This document shows positions 1-7,994 of a stretch of DNA of 64,000 nucleotides, piece after piece. Position 1 is the first letter of the stretch; each line of letters begins with the position of its first letter. The notes under the pieces were generated by a model. That model ran no database searches and was not told where the DNA came from. It worked only from the letters and a program-made list of their open reading frames with translations. Both the position numbers and the translations under genes were made by a program. The DNA comes from JAJXWB01 sp046349085. GTDB taxonomy: Bacteria > Pseudomonadota > Alphaproteobacteria > Rhizobiales > Beijerinckiaceae. Where the stretch lies: NCBI GenBank assembly GCA_046349085.1, contig JAXMDA010000001.1:764749-828748 (forward strand), written 5' to 3'.

Positions 1-1
1 C

Positions 2-2074
2 GAAGAAGACCTGTCGGCGCTGGCGACGCCGAAGGGTAAGCCGCGGGAGCGTTATGCCGCGGCGATCGAAGGACGCGACAAGCTTGACGCAGAGCGGCAA
101 AAGCTGTGGGCGGACCTCACTCGCCTGCGCGAGGCGCTCGATCGCCGGACCTCGGCCATGAAGCGCCTGGCCGAACTCGACAGTCCCGAAGACGCGCAAC
201 GGCGGCGCGCTGCAATTGAAACTGCGCAGGCGGCTTTCGACGCCGCGAAGGTGCAAAGCGAACAGTTGAAGAGGGCCGAGGCCGAATTGCGCCTGGCCCA
301 CGAGCGACGAAATTCTGCGGCAGGCCATCTCCAAAATTTCCAGGCCGCATTGCAAAGTTCGAAGGAACTACGTCAGGGGATCGACGACGCGCAGCGTCTC
401 CGGAGCGATGCTGCGGACAAGCGCCACGCGGCGTCGGAAGCGATCGACAAGGCGCGCGCGGAAGCAGACGCTGCCGACGACGACGAGCGCAAACTGCGCG
501 AGAGACTCGCGCGGATCGAAGCCGCCCTGAAAGCGCGGGAGGACGCGGAACGCCTCATCGATCTGGAGCAGAAGCTGAGCAATGCAGAATCGCTCCGGCT
601 CCAGGCCGAACAATGCGAAGCGAAATTCGCTCTGGCGACTATTCCGCCCGCTGCAGTGGACGAGCTTCAGGCGCTCGAAGTCAAGATTGCGGAACTTCGG
701 GCCGTCGATCGGATGTCCCGCCCCACGGCCTCGGTCGTTTACGAAAGCGCGGCAATCGCGCCGGTCCTGATGGACGGAACGCCGATGGCGCCTGGGGAAG
801 AGCGGAGCTACGTTGGGCAGGCTCGCCTCACAACCCCCGGCGTTGGCGCGATCATTCTCCGTTCAAATCTCCCTGCCAGGGCCAACAACAGCCTTGAACA
901 GGCTTTGTCGAAGCAGCGGAAGCTCCTCGACTCGATCGGCGTAGCCGACCTCGCGGCGGCGCGCGATCGGCAGACGGCCGCAAACGAGATCGAAGGCCGC
1001 CTGCGGGAATTGCGCGCGAACTTGGCGCATCTTGCGCCGGACGGGTTGGCTGCGCTGCGTTCGGAATACGCCGCCCGCAGCTCCACGGTCGCAAATCCGC
1101 TCGAGAACGACGACGACATCGACACGGTCCGCGCAGCCGTGACAGACGCCGCAAGCCGCTGCCGGTCCGCGCGCCAGGCCCTGCGCGAGGTCGAGCCCTT
1201 GCAGCGCCTGGCCGACGACGCCTTCATTCGGGCGGAGTCTGCGCTCGCCCGGCTCCAGGCCGAAAAGGCGCAAATCGACGCCATTCTCGGCGCTGAACCG
1301 GACCGCGAGGCGCGCGAGCGCCACATGTCGGAGGAATTGCGCGCCCTTCAAGGGAAAGTCGTCGACGCACAGGCGCAAGCAGAAGCGGTGCGCGCTTCAG
1401 CGATCGATCTCGCATCCGCCGAGGCCACGCTGAAACGGGCTCGCTCGGTTGATCAGGCCGCAGGACAAGAGGTCAACAAGCTGCGCGAGGAAATCGCCGG
1501 CCTCAACGCCACGATCAGCGCCCGCTGCGACGAAGCTGTCGAAGAAAAATGGCGAGAGACAATTGAAGCGCTGTCAGCGGCGGAAATCCGCGTTCGCCAG
1601 TTCGCCAGAGAGGCAGCGGCGCTCCAGACGTTGCAGTCCGCGTTGGAAAGCGCGCGATCGCAGGCGCGAGAGCTCTATCTCAAGCCGGTCATGACGGAGC
1701 TGAAGCCGCTCCTAGAACTTCTCTTCGAGGATGTGTCGATCACGTTCGACGAAAAGACCCTGTTGCCGCAAACCATTCTGCGCCGCGGCCTGGAGGAGCA
1801 GGTCGATCGTCTCAGCGGCGGCATGAAGGAGCAGCTGTCCGTCCTCACCCGACTGGCGTTTGCGCGACTGCTCGCCAAGGACGGTCGGTCGACGCCCGTG
1901 ATCCTCGACGACGCGCTCGTCTATTCCGACGATGACCGTATCGAAAAGATGTTCGATGCGCTGCATCGGCAGTCGCGCGATCAGCAGATCATCGTCTTCT
2001 CGTGCCGGCAACGTGCATTTCAGAAGCTCGGAGGAAACGTCCTCGAGATGACGGACTGGCTCCCGTCACAATAA
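2..2074 (+). CDS. SMC/SbcC-like AAA ATPase, C-terminal part (5' end outside window)
   Basis: The reading frame is already open at the window edge, so the N-terminal Walker A region lies upstream. The visible ~690 residues are mostly charged, Ala/Glu/Arg-rich and heptad-like, as in long coiled coils, followed by an ABC-type ATPase C-terminal lobe: signature LSGGMKEQ near the end, then a Walker B-like PVILDDALVYSDDDR and a final IIVFSCRQR strand. This arrangement is typical of YhaN/SbcC/RecN-like proteins that act on DNA ends, usually with an exonuclease partner encoded just upstream; that partner cannot be seen here. The ABC-lobe assignment is firm, the exact subfamily and function are inference. 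It is followed by more than 500 bases without a clear gene. Confidence 0.8.
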   Translation, partial: EEDLSALATPKGKPRERYAAAIEGRDKLDAERQKLWADLTRLREALDRRTSAMKRLAELDSPEDAQRRRAAIETAQAAFDAAKVQSEQLKRAEAELRLAHERRNSAAGHLQNFQAALQSSKELRQGIDDAQRLRSDAADKRHAASEAIDKARAEADAADDDERKLRERLARIEAALKAREDAERLIDLEQKLSNAESLRLQAEQCEAKFALATIPPAAVDELQALEVKIAELRAVDRMSRPTASVVYESAAIAPVLMDGTPMAPGEERSYVGQARLTTPGVGAIILRSNLPARANNSLEQALSKQRKLLDSIGVADLAAARDRQTAANEIEGRLRELRANLAHLAPDGLAALRSEYAARSSTVANPLENDDDIDTVRAAVTDAASRCRSARQALREVEPLQRLADDAFIRAESALARLQAEKAQIDAILGAEPDREARERHMSEELRALQGKVVDAQAQAEAVRASAIDLASAEATLKRARSVDQAAGQEVNKLREEIAGLNATISARCDEAVEEKWRETIEALSAAEIRVRQFAREAAALQTLQSALESARSQARELYLKPVMTELKPLLELLFEDVSITFDEKTLLPQTILRRGLEEQVDRLSGGMKEQLSVLTRLAFARLLAKDGRSTPVILDDALVYSDDDRIEKMFDALHRQSRDQQIIVFSCRQRAFQKLGGNVLEMTDWLPSQ

Positions 2075-2636
2075 CTTCCCTTTGCGCGGGCCAGCCGAAA
2101 GAGTGCGGCCGCTCGGACCGCAGCAAGCGCCAGCAGGGCTCCCGCTCCTTATCTCAGGCGAGGCTCGAAAAGCCTGAGGACGGCTCCCTCGTCTCGAGGC
2201 TGGCCTTTTCCTCGCTCCCCATCCCGGTCCCGACCAGTCGCCGAACTGCGGCTGAAATCCGGCGATTGCTTGAGGTTCCCCTCGCCCCGGAAAGTCCGCG
2301 TTCAACCCGCACGACTGGCGTGCGGCGCGGGCGGTTGCACTCAGGACGCCATCGTCCCGGTGTGCGAAGCGTGGCTAACGCTGACACGCGTGTGAGGCCC
2401 TAGCCCGGCTCGCACTGGTCGCAGAGGCTTCGCGCCCCTGTTGGAGGCTTGTGCCTTCAACGCTGCACCTTCGCTCCCGGAGCTCCTGAACCTGCTTTGC
2501 CATAGCGGCAAGTGGGTCGGCGGCGCGTGCGCCCGAGTCCGCAGCTTTTCAACCGTTCCTCGAATTGCCGACCTGTGCGCAGTCGGCATGTCCGCTTGCG
2601 GACGTTTTCGCGCACGAGCTCCGAAAGGATACCAAG
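2075..2636. other. Intergenic stretch with hairpins, no convincing gene
   Basis: No frame here has a good start, ribosome-binding site and protein-like composition. Two inverted repeats are visible: CTCAGGC at 2153-2159 paired with GCCTGAG at 2172-2178, which could end the ATPase transcript although no T-run follows, and GTCCGC-TT-GCGGAC at 2590-2603, about 35 bases before the next gene, which could be an operator or leader hairpin. Confidence 0.5.
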
Positions 2637-2948
2637 ATGGCAAGTGACAATCCTTCCGCTGCCAATCATCGGCGCGCTTTGCGTGTGCGTGAGTATTGCG
2701 AGTTGTACGGGCGTTCCCGTTTCTGGCTCTACGAGCTCGGCTATCGCAGCCAGTGCGAAAACCCGGCAGGGCGCGCGGCGCAGCGGCGGCACAAGATTGC
2801 CCGCCGTATGGGCATCGATCCAGAATGCCCGATCAAGCCGAAGCGGATGCGGTGGCGCACGTTTGAGCAGGCTCTAGATCGGCTCGACCGCTACGAGAGC
2901 GTATGGGCGGTTGCTGTCTATGGTTGGCTACATCAGCGGCTTCGGTGA
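2637..2948 (+). CDS. Small hypothetical protein, possibly mobile-element associated
   Basis: A 103-residue basic protein. The start ATG at 2637 is chosen because GAAAGGAT lies 8-10 bases upstream; an in-frame ATG at 2565 lacks such a site. The sequence has an N-terminal Arg-rich part with an RVREYCELYGRSR segment that could begin a helix-turn-helix, and a C-terminal KPKRMRWRTFEQ stretch followed by an amphipathic helix. I associate such motifs loosely with short genes of alphaproteobacterial mobile elements but cannot name a family. It lies in the accessory region between the ATPase and the multicopper oxidase. Confidence 0.5.
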   Translation: MASDNPSAANHRRALRVREYCELYGRSRFWLYELGYRSQCENPAGRAAQRRHKIARRMGIDPECPIKPKRMRWRTFEQALDRLDRYESVWAVAVYGWLHQRLR

Positions 2949-3023
2949 TCAGCGGTTCGCTAAGGGCAGAACGGAAGTTGACAATTACGGCGTATGGCCA
3001 CTGGGACGTTCGGAGCGGCAGAG

Positions 3024-3104
3024 ATGGGCAGATATTTATGGTTCGACGCGTCTAAAGCGATCGATGACGCGAAGGCTGCGCGTCTCGCTCAAACGCTTCT
3101 CTAG
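3024..3104 (+). CDS. Possible 26-residue small ORF
   Basis: A short frame starting at ATG 3024 with CGGAGCGGCAGAG just upstream as a possible ribosome-binding site. It encodes a peptide beginning MGRYLWFDASKAIDD with alternating Ala/Lys/Arg helix-like composition, and its stop meets the convergent multicopper oxidase stop. Length alone gives weak support; it could equally be chance. Confidence 0.2.
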   Translation: MGRYLWFDASKAIDDAKAARLAQTLL

Positions 3105-5419
3105 GGCGACGGCACGACCCTGATCTTGGCCATCATGCCCCCGTCCTCATGCTCGAGGATGTGGCAGTGGTAGACGAAGTCGCCGAGCTGCGAGAACGGA
3201 ATGTCGACATAGACAGTCTTGGTTGCGCATTTGCCGCTGCGCCATTGATCGACCGAACAGACGCCGTTCTGCGAGTTCATGACGAGGTCCGAGATCGTGG
3301 CGTCCGGCGTCGCGACGCCGAGTGGCAGGTTGTCCTCGACGATGCCCATGGTCGTCGGCGCGGACGTGAAGGGCGACGGCGCCGCCGGCTGATCGATCAC
3401 CCGGAACTTGGTCTGGTGAATGTGGAAATTGTGATTCTCGGTCGAGAGCTGCACCAACTCCCAGGTCTCGTGCACCGGCTGCTGAAACGCGCCCAGCGGC
3501 AAGCAGACTGTCGGGTTGTCGGGATCGAAGCGAGCAACCGGAACCTGCGTGCCCGGCACCGGATTTCCGCGTGAATCGACCTCCTCATAACCAAGGCCGA
3601 ACGAAACGCCGTCCGACAGGTCGGCCAGACCGAAGAAGATGCGTCGGCGGTTGCCTGCCGCGAGCGCCTTGCAGCCCGCCGGCAGCGGCGCCGGGGTCGC
3701 GGCGGCAGGCGCGGCGAACACGCCGCCCGTCTTGACGATGCGCGACGCATCGCCCTGCACGCTGAGGGCCGCCGGGGGCTTGCTCTGCACCTGCGCCGGC
3801 CCGAACACGACGCTGGCGAGGTTCAGAACGGGCCAGGCGTCGCCGGTCCCCATTGTCAGGCCGTCCATCCTGAGCGTGGCGGTGGCGCCCGCCGGCGGAA
3901 TGTCGACGTTTCCCCAGCTGTCGCGATGCGCGACCCAGACTTCCGCGCGCGAACTCGGAAACATCACCAGGTCCTTGGCGCAAACGGGCTGCGGCTGCGT
4001 CTGCGGCGTGACGCCGGGGCATTGGACCGGCGTGAATTTGGCCCCGGCCAGCTTGATGACCGACGATGCGGAGGCGTCCTGCGGCAGCGAAACGCTCACG
4101 CCGTCGATCGCCACGATCTGCAGGATCATGTCCTGCCCGGTTGAGTCCTCAATGAGCTTGAGTTTGTAGGACACGCCGCCGGACGCGTTGGTCAGGCGCC
4201 AGATGTCGCCGTTCGGCGAGGAGACCGGAATGGTCGGGTAGACGCGGCCATTGATGGTGAAATACCACCTGCCTCCGCTGTAGTCGTTACCGCCGCCGTC
4301 ACCGTCGGCGGTGTTGGCGAGGCGCTCGACGGTGGCGGCGGTGCCGGGACATGAGCCGCGCCGTATAAAGTCGACCATGCCGGGATCGCAGAAGCCCGAA
4401 TCCTGCTGGTTGAGGACTTCGCCGTTGCTGACGGCGGCCGGCCCGTTGTCGAAATTGACCACGCCGGCCGCGAGCACCTGCAGGTCTTTCAGGATCAGAT
4501 GCTTCGTGCTCGGCGGCGTAAAACCGGAGAGATAGCTGGATGAATTGCCGATGGTGATGATGCCGGCCATGCCGCTCTGAATTTGGTTGAGCGCGAGGCC
4601 GTGAACATGCGGATGGAACCAGAACAAGCCCGAGGGATGGTTGTAGGGAATGTCGATCCGGTAATCGACATAATCGGTCGCCACGAGGCTGTGCGCATGG
4701 ACCTTCATCGCCGCGGGCTGTCCGTTTGCCGAATTGAACACGTCGACGAAGACGTAGTCGCCGTAGGTCGGGTCGTTCGCAGTAGCGACGCGCGCCGGCA
4801 CGATCAGGCCGTGCGTATGCAGATTGGTCGGATTGAGCGGCAGATTGGCGCCGCCCGGATCGCTGGAATGAGTGACCTTGACCGGATCGAGCGGCGGCAG
4901 GCGGTTGACGAACCGGATTTTCAACCTGTCGCCCTGCTGCAGCGCCAGCCGCACGCCGCCATAATCCGAGACGGTGGAAGAATTGGCCGGACAGTCGAGC
5001 CCCGTCGCAGGGCGCGGACAGATTTCGAATACCCAGCCGATGGGATTGATCGTATCGCCGCCCGGCGGCGTGAAGGCGATCGTCGAGATGCGCTTGGGCT
5101 TGGCGATCATCATGATATCGAGCACGCCGCCCGTGCTCGAGAAGACCGGCGGCTCGGCGTAGGCGTTCGGATCGACCGGGCTTGCGGTGGATACGCCCAC
5201 CGCAAGCTGCGATAGTTTCGCGGCCAAGGCGCCGGCGTCGCGCAGGTAGTCGCGCGGCGTGACGGCTGTCGGCGATGTGCACAGCGATCCGGCCATGCCC
5301 GATTCCGAGACGCCGTCGTCCTCTGCTGTCCGCCCGACCAACGCACCAGCACAAAACAACACGGTCAAAGCGGCCGTCGCCAGACTTGCCTTCAACGCGT
5401 GAAGCGCGCCTCTCATCAA
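3101..5419 (-). CDS. Secreted multicopper oxidase
   Basis: A 772-residue protein (771 if the second Met is used) with an N-terminal hydrophobic signal segment (about residues 8-28). All four copper-binding segments of multicopper oxidases are present: NLHTHG at 199-204, FWFHPHVHG at 266-274, ENHNFHIHQ at 661-669 and HCHILEHEDGGMM at 751-763, including the type 1 copper Cys752 and axial Met762. Such enzymes oxidise Cu(I), metals, phenols or other small substrates and reduce O2 to water in the periplasm. It is longer than CueO/CopA-type enzymes (about 500-600), mainly because of long loops between the second and third copper segments. No copper-resistance partner genes adjoin it, so the substrate is unknown. 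It stands alone in the accessory segment. Confidence 0.92.
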   Translation of the reverse strand: MMRGALHALKASLATAALTVLFCAGALVGRTAEDDGVSESGMAGSLCTSPTAVTPRDYLRDAGALAAKLSQLAVGVSTASPVDPNAYAEPPVFSSTGGVLDIMMIAKPKRISTIAFTPPGGDTINPIGWVFEICPRPATGLDCPANSSTVSDYGGVRLALQQGDRLKIRFVNRLPPLDPVKVTHSSDPGGANLPLNPTNLHTHGLIVPARVATANDPTYGDYVFVDVFNSANGQPAAMKVHAHSLVATDYVDYRIDIPYNHPSGLFWFHPHVHGLALNQIQSGMAGIITIGNSSSYLSGFTPPSTKHLILKDLQVLAAGVVNFDNGPAAVSNGEVLNQQDSGFCDPGMVDFIRRGSCPGTAATVERLANTADGDGGGNDYSGGRWYFTINGRVYPTIPVSSPNGDIWRLTNASGGVSYKLKLIEDSTGQDMILQIVAIDGVSVSLPQDASASSVIKLAGAKFTPVQCPGVTPQTQPQPVCAKDLVMFPSSRAEVWVAHRDSWGNVDIPPAGATATLRMDGLTMGTGDAWPVLNLASVVFGPAQVQSKPPAALSVQGDASRIVKTGGVFAAPAAATPAPLPAGCKALAAGNRRRIFFGLADLSDGVSFGLGYEEVDSRGNPVPGTQVPVARFDPDNPTVCLPLGAFQQPVHETWELVQLSTENHNFHIHQTKFRVIDQPAAPSPFTSAPTTMGIVEDNLPLGVATPDATISDLVMNSQNGVCSVDQWRSGKCATKTVYVDIPFSQLGDFVYHCHILEHEDGGMMAKIRVVPSP

Positions 5420-5701
5420 ATGCCCAACCCCAGGGACGCCGATGCGCTAGTCATCCTGTAAGACGCGGCTAAGTCAATATAAGGGCAGTCAATCTAGAAT
5501 TGGCCTAAAGGGCGGAGCTGCCGCCGCATCTCGAGATCGGATTGGATCGAGCCTAAGGTTAGTCGCCTCCGCTCAAATCTCGGAGGAGCGCCAAGAAAGA
5601 TGCGCTAGTGGCGCTCAACCGACCCGGGGCGCAGGCGCGACGCCGCGCCGCAAGCAGGCAATGCTCGTATGTCAGTTTCCGGGCGATAGCGGACAGTCCG
5701 C

Positions 5702-5800
5702 CTACCGCATCCGCGTCCACAACAGGGAGCCGATCGGCACCCATGACGCGACGACGGCGACGGCCATGCAGATCACGTTGCGGCGTTGCTCAGGCGTCAT
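5702..5800 (-). CDS. Tiny predicted single-span membrane protein
   Basis: A 32-residue frame beginning MTPEQRRNVICMAVAVVAS: a charged N-terminus, one hydrophobic segment of about 17-20 residues and a basic end (WTRMR). Its ATG overlaps the stop codon of the upstream gene in an ATGA arrangement (5797-5800), which suggests translational coupling. Too short for family recognition. The overlap and the membrane-like composition are the evidence. Confidence 0.45.
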   Translation of the reverse strand: MTPEQRRNVICMAVAVVASWVPIGSLLWTRMR

Positions 5801-6072
5801 CGCGGCTTCCCCATGCCCGGCGCGTCATAGTCCTGCCAATCTGCCCGAATCTCATACCGGCGCTCTCCACATGCCGTGCAACGAAACCGGAGGCGGCGCG
5901 CAATGTCCGGAAATGGCGTTTCGTCCGAGAGCGGAAGGGCGTCAAATTCGATCCGGCCCGCATGGCGGCAATAGATAGCGTGGCAGGCAATCTCGATTGC
6001 CTTCAGCCCATGCCCGCGCCAGTGGCCGATAGTCGGCGGGGGACCGGTGTAGCGTGAGTAAGGGCAGCGCAT
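5797..6072 (-). CDS. Small zinc-ribbon-like hypothetical protein
   Basis: A 91-residue protein with Cys residues arranged as pairs: Cys3 near the start, CHAIYC in the middle and CTACG near residues 68-72, so it may bind a zinc ion. Small proteins with a repeated Cys-pair ribbon are common on alphaproteobacterial islands and prophages. The start ATG at 6072 has no strong Shine-Dalgarno, so start choice is tentative. It overlaps the next tiny gene by 4 nt and lies about 150 bases downstream of the tRNA-Ser 3' end, inside the putative integration junction. Confidence 0.6.
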   Translation of the reverse strand: MRCPYSRYTGPPPTIGHWRGHGLKAIEIACHAIYCRHAGRIEFDALPLSDETPFPDIARRLRFRCTACGERRYEIRADWQDYDAPGMGKPR

Positions 6073-6120
6073 GACCGGAGAATACAGCGACGCTCGATTC
6101 GGACTGCGGTAGATCGCCCC

Positions 6121-6226
6121 GGAATTTGTGGGGCAGTTTTTCAGTCCGCTTTGTGGACTGCATTGTGGACCGCCCGACCACTATGCCAGAATTTCTCTGT
6201 TCTTACAGCTACTTACAGATGATTAA
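6121..6226. repeat. Cluster of short direct repeats beside tRNA-Ser (possible att arm sites)
   Basis: Between the small genes and the 3' end of tRNA-Ser are two direct-repeat pairs: TTGTGGAC at 6151-6158 and 6163-6170 (period 12) and CTTACAG at 6202-6208 and 6212-6218 (period 10), plus an inverted AGTCC/GGACT pair at 6143-6147 and 6155-6159. Short phased direct repeats next to a tRNA 3' end are typical of tyrosine-integrase arm sites. The stretch is also more AT-rich than its neighbours. No integrase gene is in the window, so this is inference. Confidence 0.45.
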
Positions 6227-6316
6227 TGGCGGAGAGGGAGGGATTCGAACCCCCGGTACCGTTGCCGGTACTCCGCATTTCGAGTGCGGCGCGATCGACC
6301 ACTCTGCCACCTCTCC
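6227..6316 (-). tRNA. tRNA-Ser(CGA)
   Basis: Read on the minus strand: acceptor arm GGAGAGG pairs perfectly with CCTCTCC, anticodon loop CTCGAAA gives anticodon CGA, a long variable arm (TACCGGCAACGGTACC region) marks a class II serine tRNA, the T loop is TTCGAAT, and CCA is encoded. Length is 90 nt. The 3' end faces the accessory segment at lower coordinates, which fits use as an integration site. Confidence 0.96.
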
Positions 6317-6426
6317 GCGGGGCTCCGCGCGGACGCGGATGCATGGTCGGGGCGCGAGATAGCATCGGGGGCGGCAGGCGCCAAGCCCCCGCGGCGCCGG
6401 GACGCTCGGAAATTCGCGCGAATTCA

Positions 6427-6455
6427 TTGACAGGCAGGCCGCTTTTCCATTAGAA
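6427..6455 (+). promoter_or_regulatory. Predicted sigma70-type promoter of rplU-rpmA
   Basis: TTGACA at 6427-6432, a 17-base spacer, then TTAGAA at 6450-6455. It is the best promoter match in the 293-base gap between tRNA-Ser and rplU and would leave a leader of roughly 150 bases, long enough for ribosomal-protein feedback control, although no known leader structure was recognised. Confidence 0.5.
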
Positions 6456-6609
6456 GGCCGCTGTCTGGCGGCGCGGGCGAAAGTTCGCGCCTTTTGGTTG
6501 TTGCAGGGGTTCCCCCTGAAACTTCTCCGGACGCCCGGTTTCATACTGCAAAGAAGCCGACCGCCGCGGATCTCCGCGTCAGGCCGGAATCGAACACAGG
6601 AAGACAAAG

Positions 6610-6906
6610 ATGTTCGCAGTCATCAGAACCGGCGGCAAACAGTATCGCGTTGCCGCCGAGGACAAGATTACGGTGATGTCGCTCGCCGGCGAGCCCGGCG
6701 ACAAGGTGACGTTCGAGGACGTGCTGATGTCCGCCAAGGACGGCGCGGCCGAGTTCGGGCCCAAGGTCAAGGTGACCGGCGAGATCGTCGAGCATGCGCG
6801 CGGGCCGAAGGTCATTTCCTTCAAGAAGCGCCGCCGCCAGAATTCGAAGCGCAAGCGCGGCCACCGTCAGGATCTGACGGTCGTGCGCATTGTCGAGATC
6901 GCGTAA
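6610..6906 (+). CDS. rplU: 50S ribosomal protein L21
   Basis: A 98-residue protein beginning MFAVIRTGGKQYRVAAED, the universal L21 start, with the conserved SFKKRRRQNSKRKRGHRQ segment that binds 23S rRNA. L21 is a structural protein of the large ribosomal subunit. Length is close to the family norm (about 103). It is followed after 21 bases by rpmA, the standard bacterial pairing, and AGGAAGACAAAG upstream serves as ribosome-binding site. Confidence 0.98.
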   Translation: MFAVIRTGGKQYRVAAEDKITVMSLAGEPGDKVTFEDVLMSAKDGAAEFGPKVKVTGEIVEHARGPKVISFKKRRRQNSKRKRGHRQDLTVVRIVEIA

Positions 6907-6927
6907 GCAGGACGAGGAGAGAGACAG

Positions 6928-7197
6928 ATGGCTCACAAAAAAGCAGGCGGCTCGTCCCGCAACGGCCGCGACTCCGACGGCCGGCGCCTCGGCGTGAAGA
7001 AGTTCGGCGGCGAGAGCGTCGTCGGCGGCAATATCATCATTCGCCAGCGCGGCACGAAGGTTCATCCGGGCCGCAATGTCGGCATGGGCACGGACCATAC
7101 GCTGTTCGCCCTTTGTGACGGCGTCGTGCTGTTCAAAACGCCGGCCAATGGCCGAAAGAGCGTATCGGTCGTACCGGCCCAAGAGGCCGCAGAATAA
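6928..7197 (+). CDS. rpmA: 50S ribosomal protein L27
   Basis: An 89-residue protein beginning MAHKKAGGSSRNGRDSDGRR, the signature of L27, whose flexible N-terminal tail reaches the peptidyl-transferase centre. It contains the usual GGNIIIRQRGTKVHPG core. GAGGAGAGAG precedes the ATG. Co-transcribed with rplU; a strong inverted repeat about 110 bases downstream probably ends the transcript. Confidence 0.98.
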   Translation: MAHKKAGGSSRNGRDSDGRRLGVKKFGGESVVGGNIIIRQRGTKVHPGRNVGMGTDHTLFALCDGVVLFKTPANGRKSVSVVPAQEAAE

Positions 7198-7304
7198 AGG
7201 CGGAGGCCTGAAAGAGACCTCCGCCGGCGCCAAGCCCCGGCGAGAGGTCCCAAAGGAGCCCAAGCTCCGCCATATCAGGGACATCTGATCCGAACAGGAT
7301 CGCG

Positions 7305-7333
7305 AAGGGGAAGCGGCGCCGCTTCCCCTTTGT
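7305..7333 (+). terminator. Terminator-like perfect palindrome after rpmA
   Basis: AAGGGGAAGCGGC (7305-7317) is followed at once by its exact reverse complement (7318-7330), then TGTCGTTT. The 13-bp arms make a very stable hairpin; the T-run is weak. It separates the ribosomal genes from the acetyltransferase gene. Confidence 0.65.
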
Positions 7334-7377
7334 CGTTTCCGGGCCGCCGAATCGGGGCCCAAATTCGGAGCAAGGCC

Positions 7378-7986
7378 ATGTTCCCCGACTACTTCCGCGA
7401 CGACGTGTTCCGGCTGGAAACGCAGCGGCTGTGGCTACGCTGGCCGACGGCGGCGGACGCGACCGGCATCGAGAAGCTGGCCGGCGAACGCGAGATCGCC
7501 GAGTTCACGGCGCGCATCCCGCATCCCTACCCCAGGGGCGGGGCCGAGGGCTTCGTGCTGGCGGCGCGCACGGCGAACGCCGAAGGCCGTGGCCTGCATC
7601 TGGCGCTGGCGCTCCGGCAGAAGCCGGGCGTGGCGATCGGCATGGTGTCGCTCGAAGGCGCGGGCGAAACGCTCGAGCTCGGTTATTGGCTCGGCCGCAT
7701 GTACTGGGGCTCGGGGCTGATGTCCGAAGCAATCGGCTCGCTGCTCGATTTCGTGTGGCTGGCCACCGACGTCGAGCGGATCGAGGCGGCGGCGGCCCTG
7801 CCCAACCTGCGTTCGCAGCGGGCGCTGGAGCGCGCGGGGTTCGTTGCGACGGGCGAAGCGCTAGTGGACGCGCCGGCGCGGGCGGGAGCGCTGCCGGCGC
7901 GGAAGTTCGCGCTTGTCCGCTCGACGCCGCGCTTCGGCGCGCTGCCGGCGCAGGCGGGGCTTTCGTCCTGCTGCGCGGGAAGGTAG
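7378..7986 (+). CDS. GNAT-family acetyltransferase (RimJ/RimL-like)
   Basis: A 202-residue protein. The N-terminal LETQRLWLRWPTAADA is the usual RimJ/L-type opening (T-x-R-L-x-L-R), the central LELGYWLGRMYWGSGLMSEA is the acetyl-CoA pyrophosphate-binding motif, and LPNLRSQRALERAGF is the conserved C-terminal motif. Such proteins acetylate protein N-termini or small molecules; the substrate here is unknown. A GNAT gene between rpmA and obgE is common in Rhizobiales. I chose ATG 7378 (after GGAGCAAGGCC) rather than an upstream frame start that runs through the terminator. Confidence 0.85.
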   Translation: MFPDYFRDDVFRLETQRLWLRWPTAADATGIEKLAGEREIAEFTARIPHPYPRGGAEGFVLAARTANAEGRGLHLALALRQKPGVAIGMVSLEGAGETLELGYWLGRMYWGSGLMSEAIGSLLDFVWLATDVERIEAAAALPNLRSQRALERAGFVATGEALVDAPARAGALPARKFALVRSTPRFGALPAQAGLSSCCAGR

Positions 7987-7994
7987 GAACGCGC

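Noticed and set aside
2911..3123. 70-codon frame overlapping the end of the small hypothetical gene
   Set aside because: Overlaps the better-supported gene at 2637-2948 in another frame and has no ribosome-binding site or protein-like pattern.
5559..5744. 61-codon minus-strand frame
   Set aside because: Overlaps the coupled 32-codon membrane peptide frame, with no start signal and low-complexity sequence.
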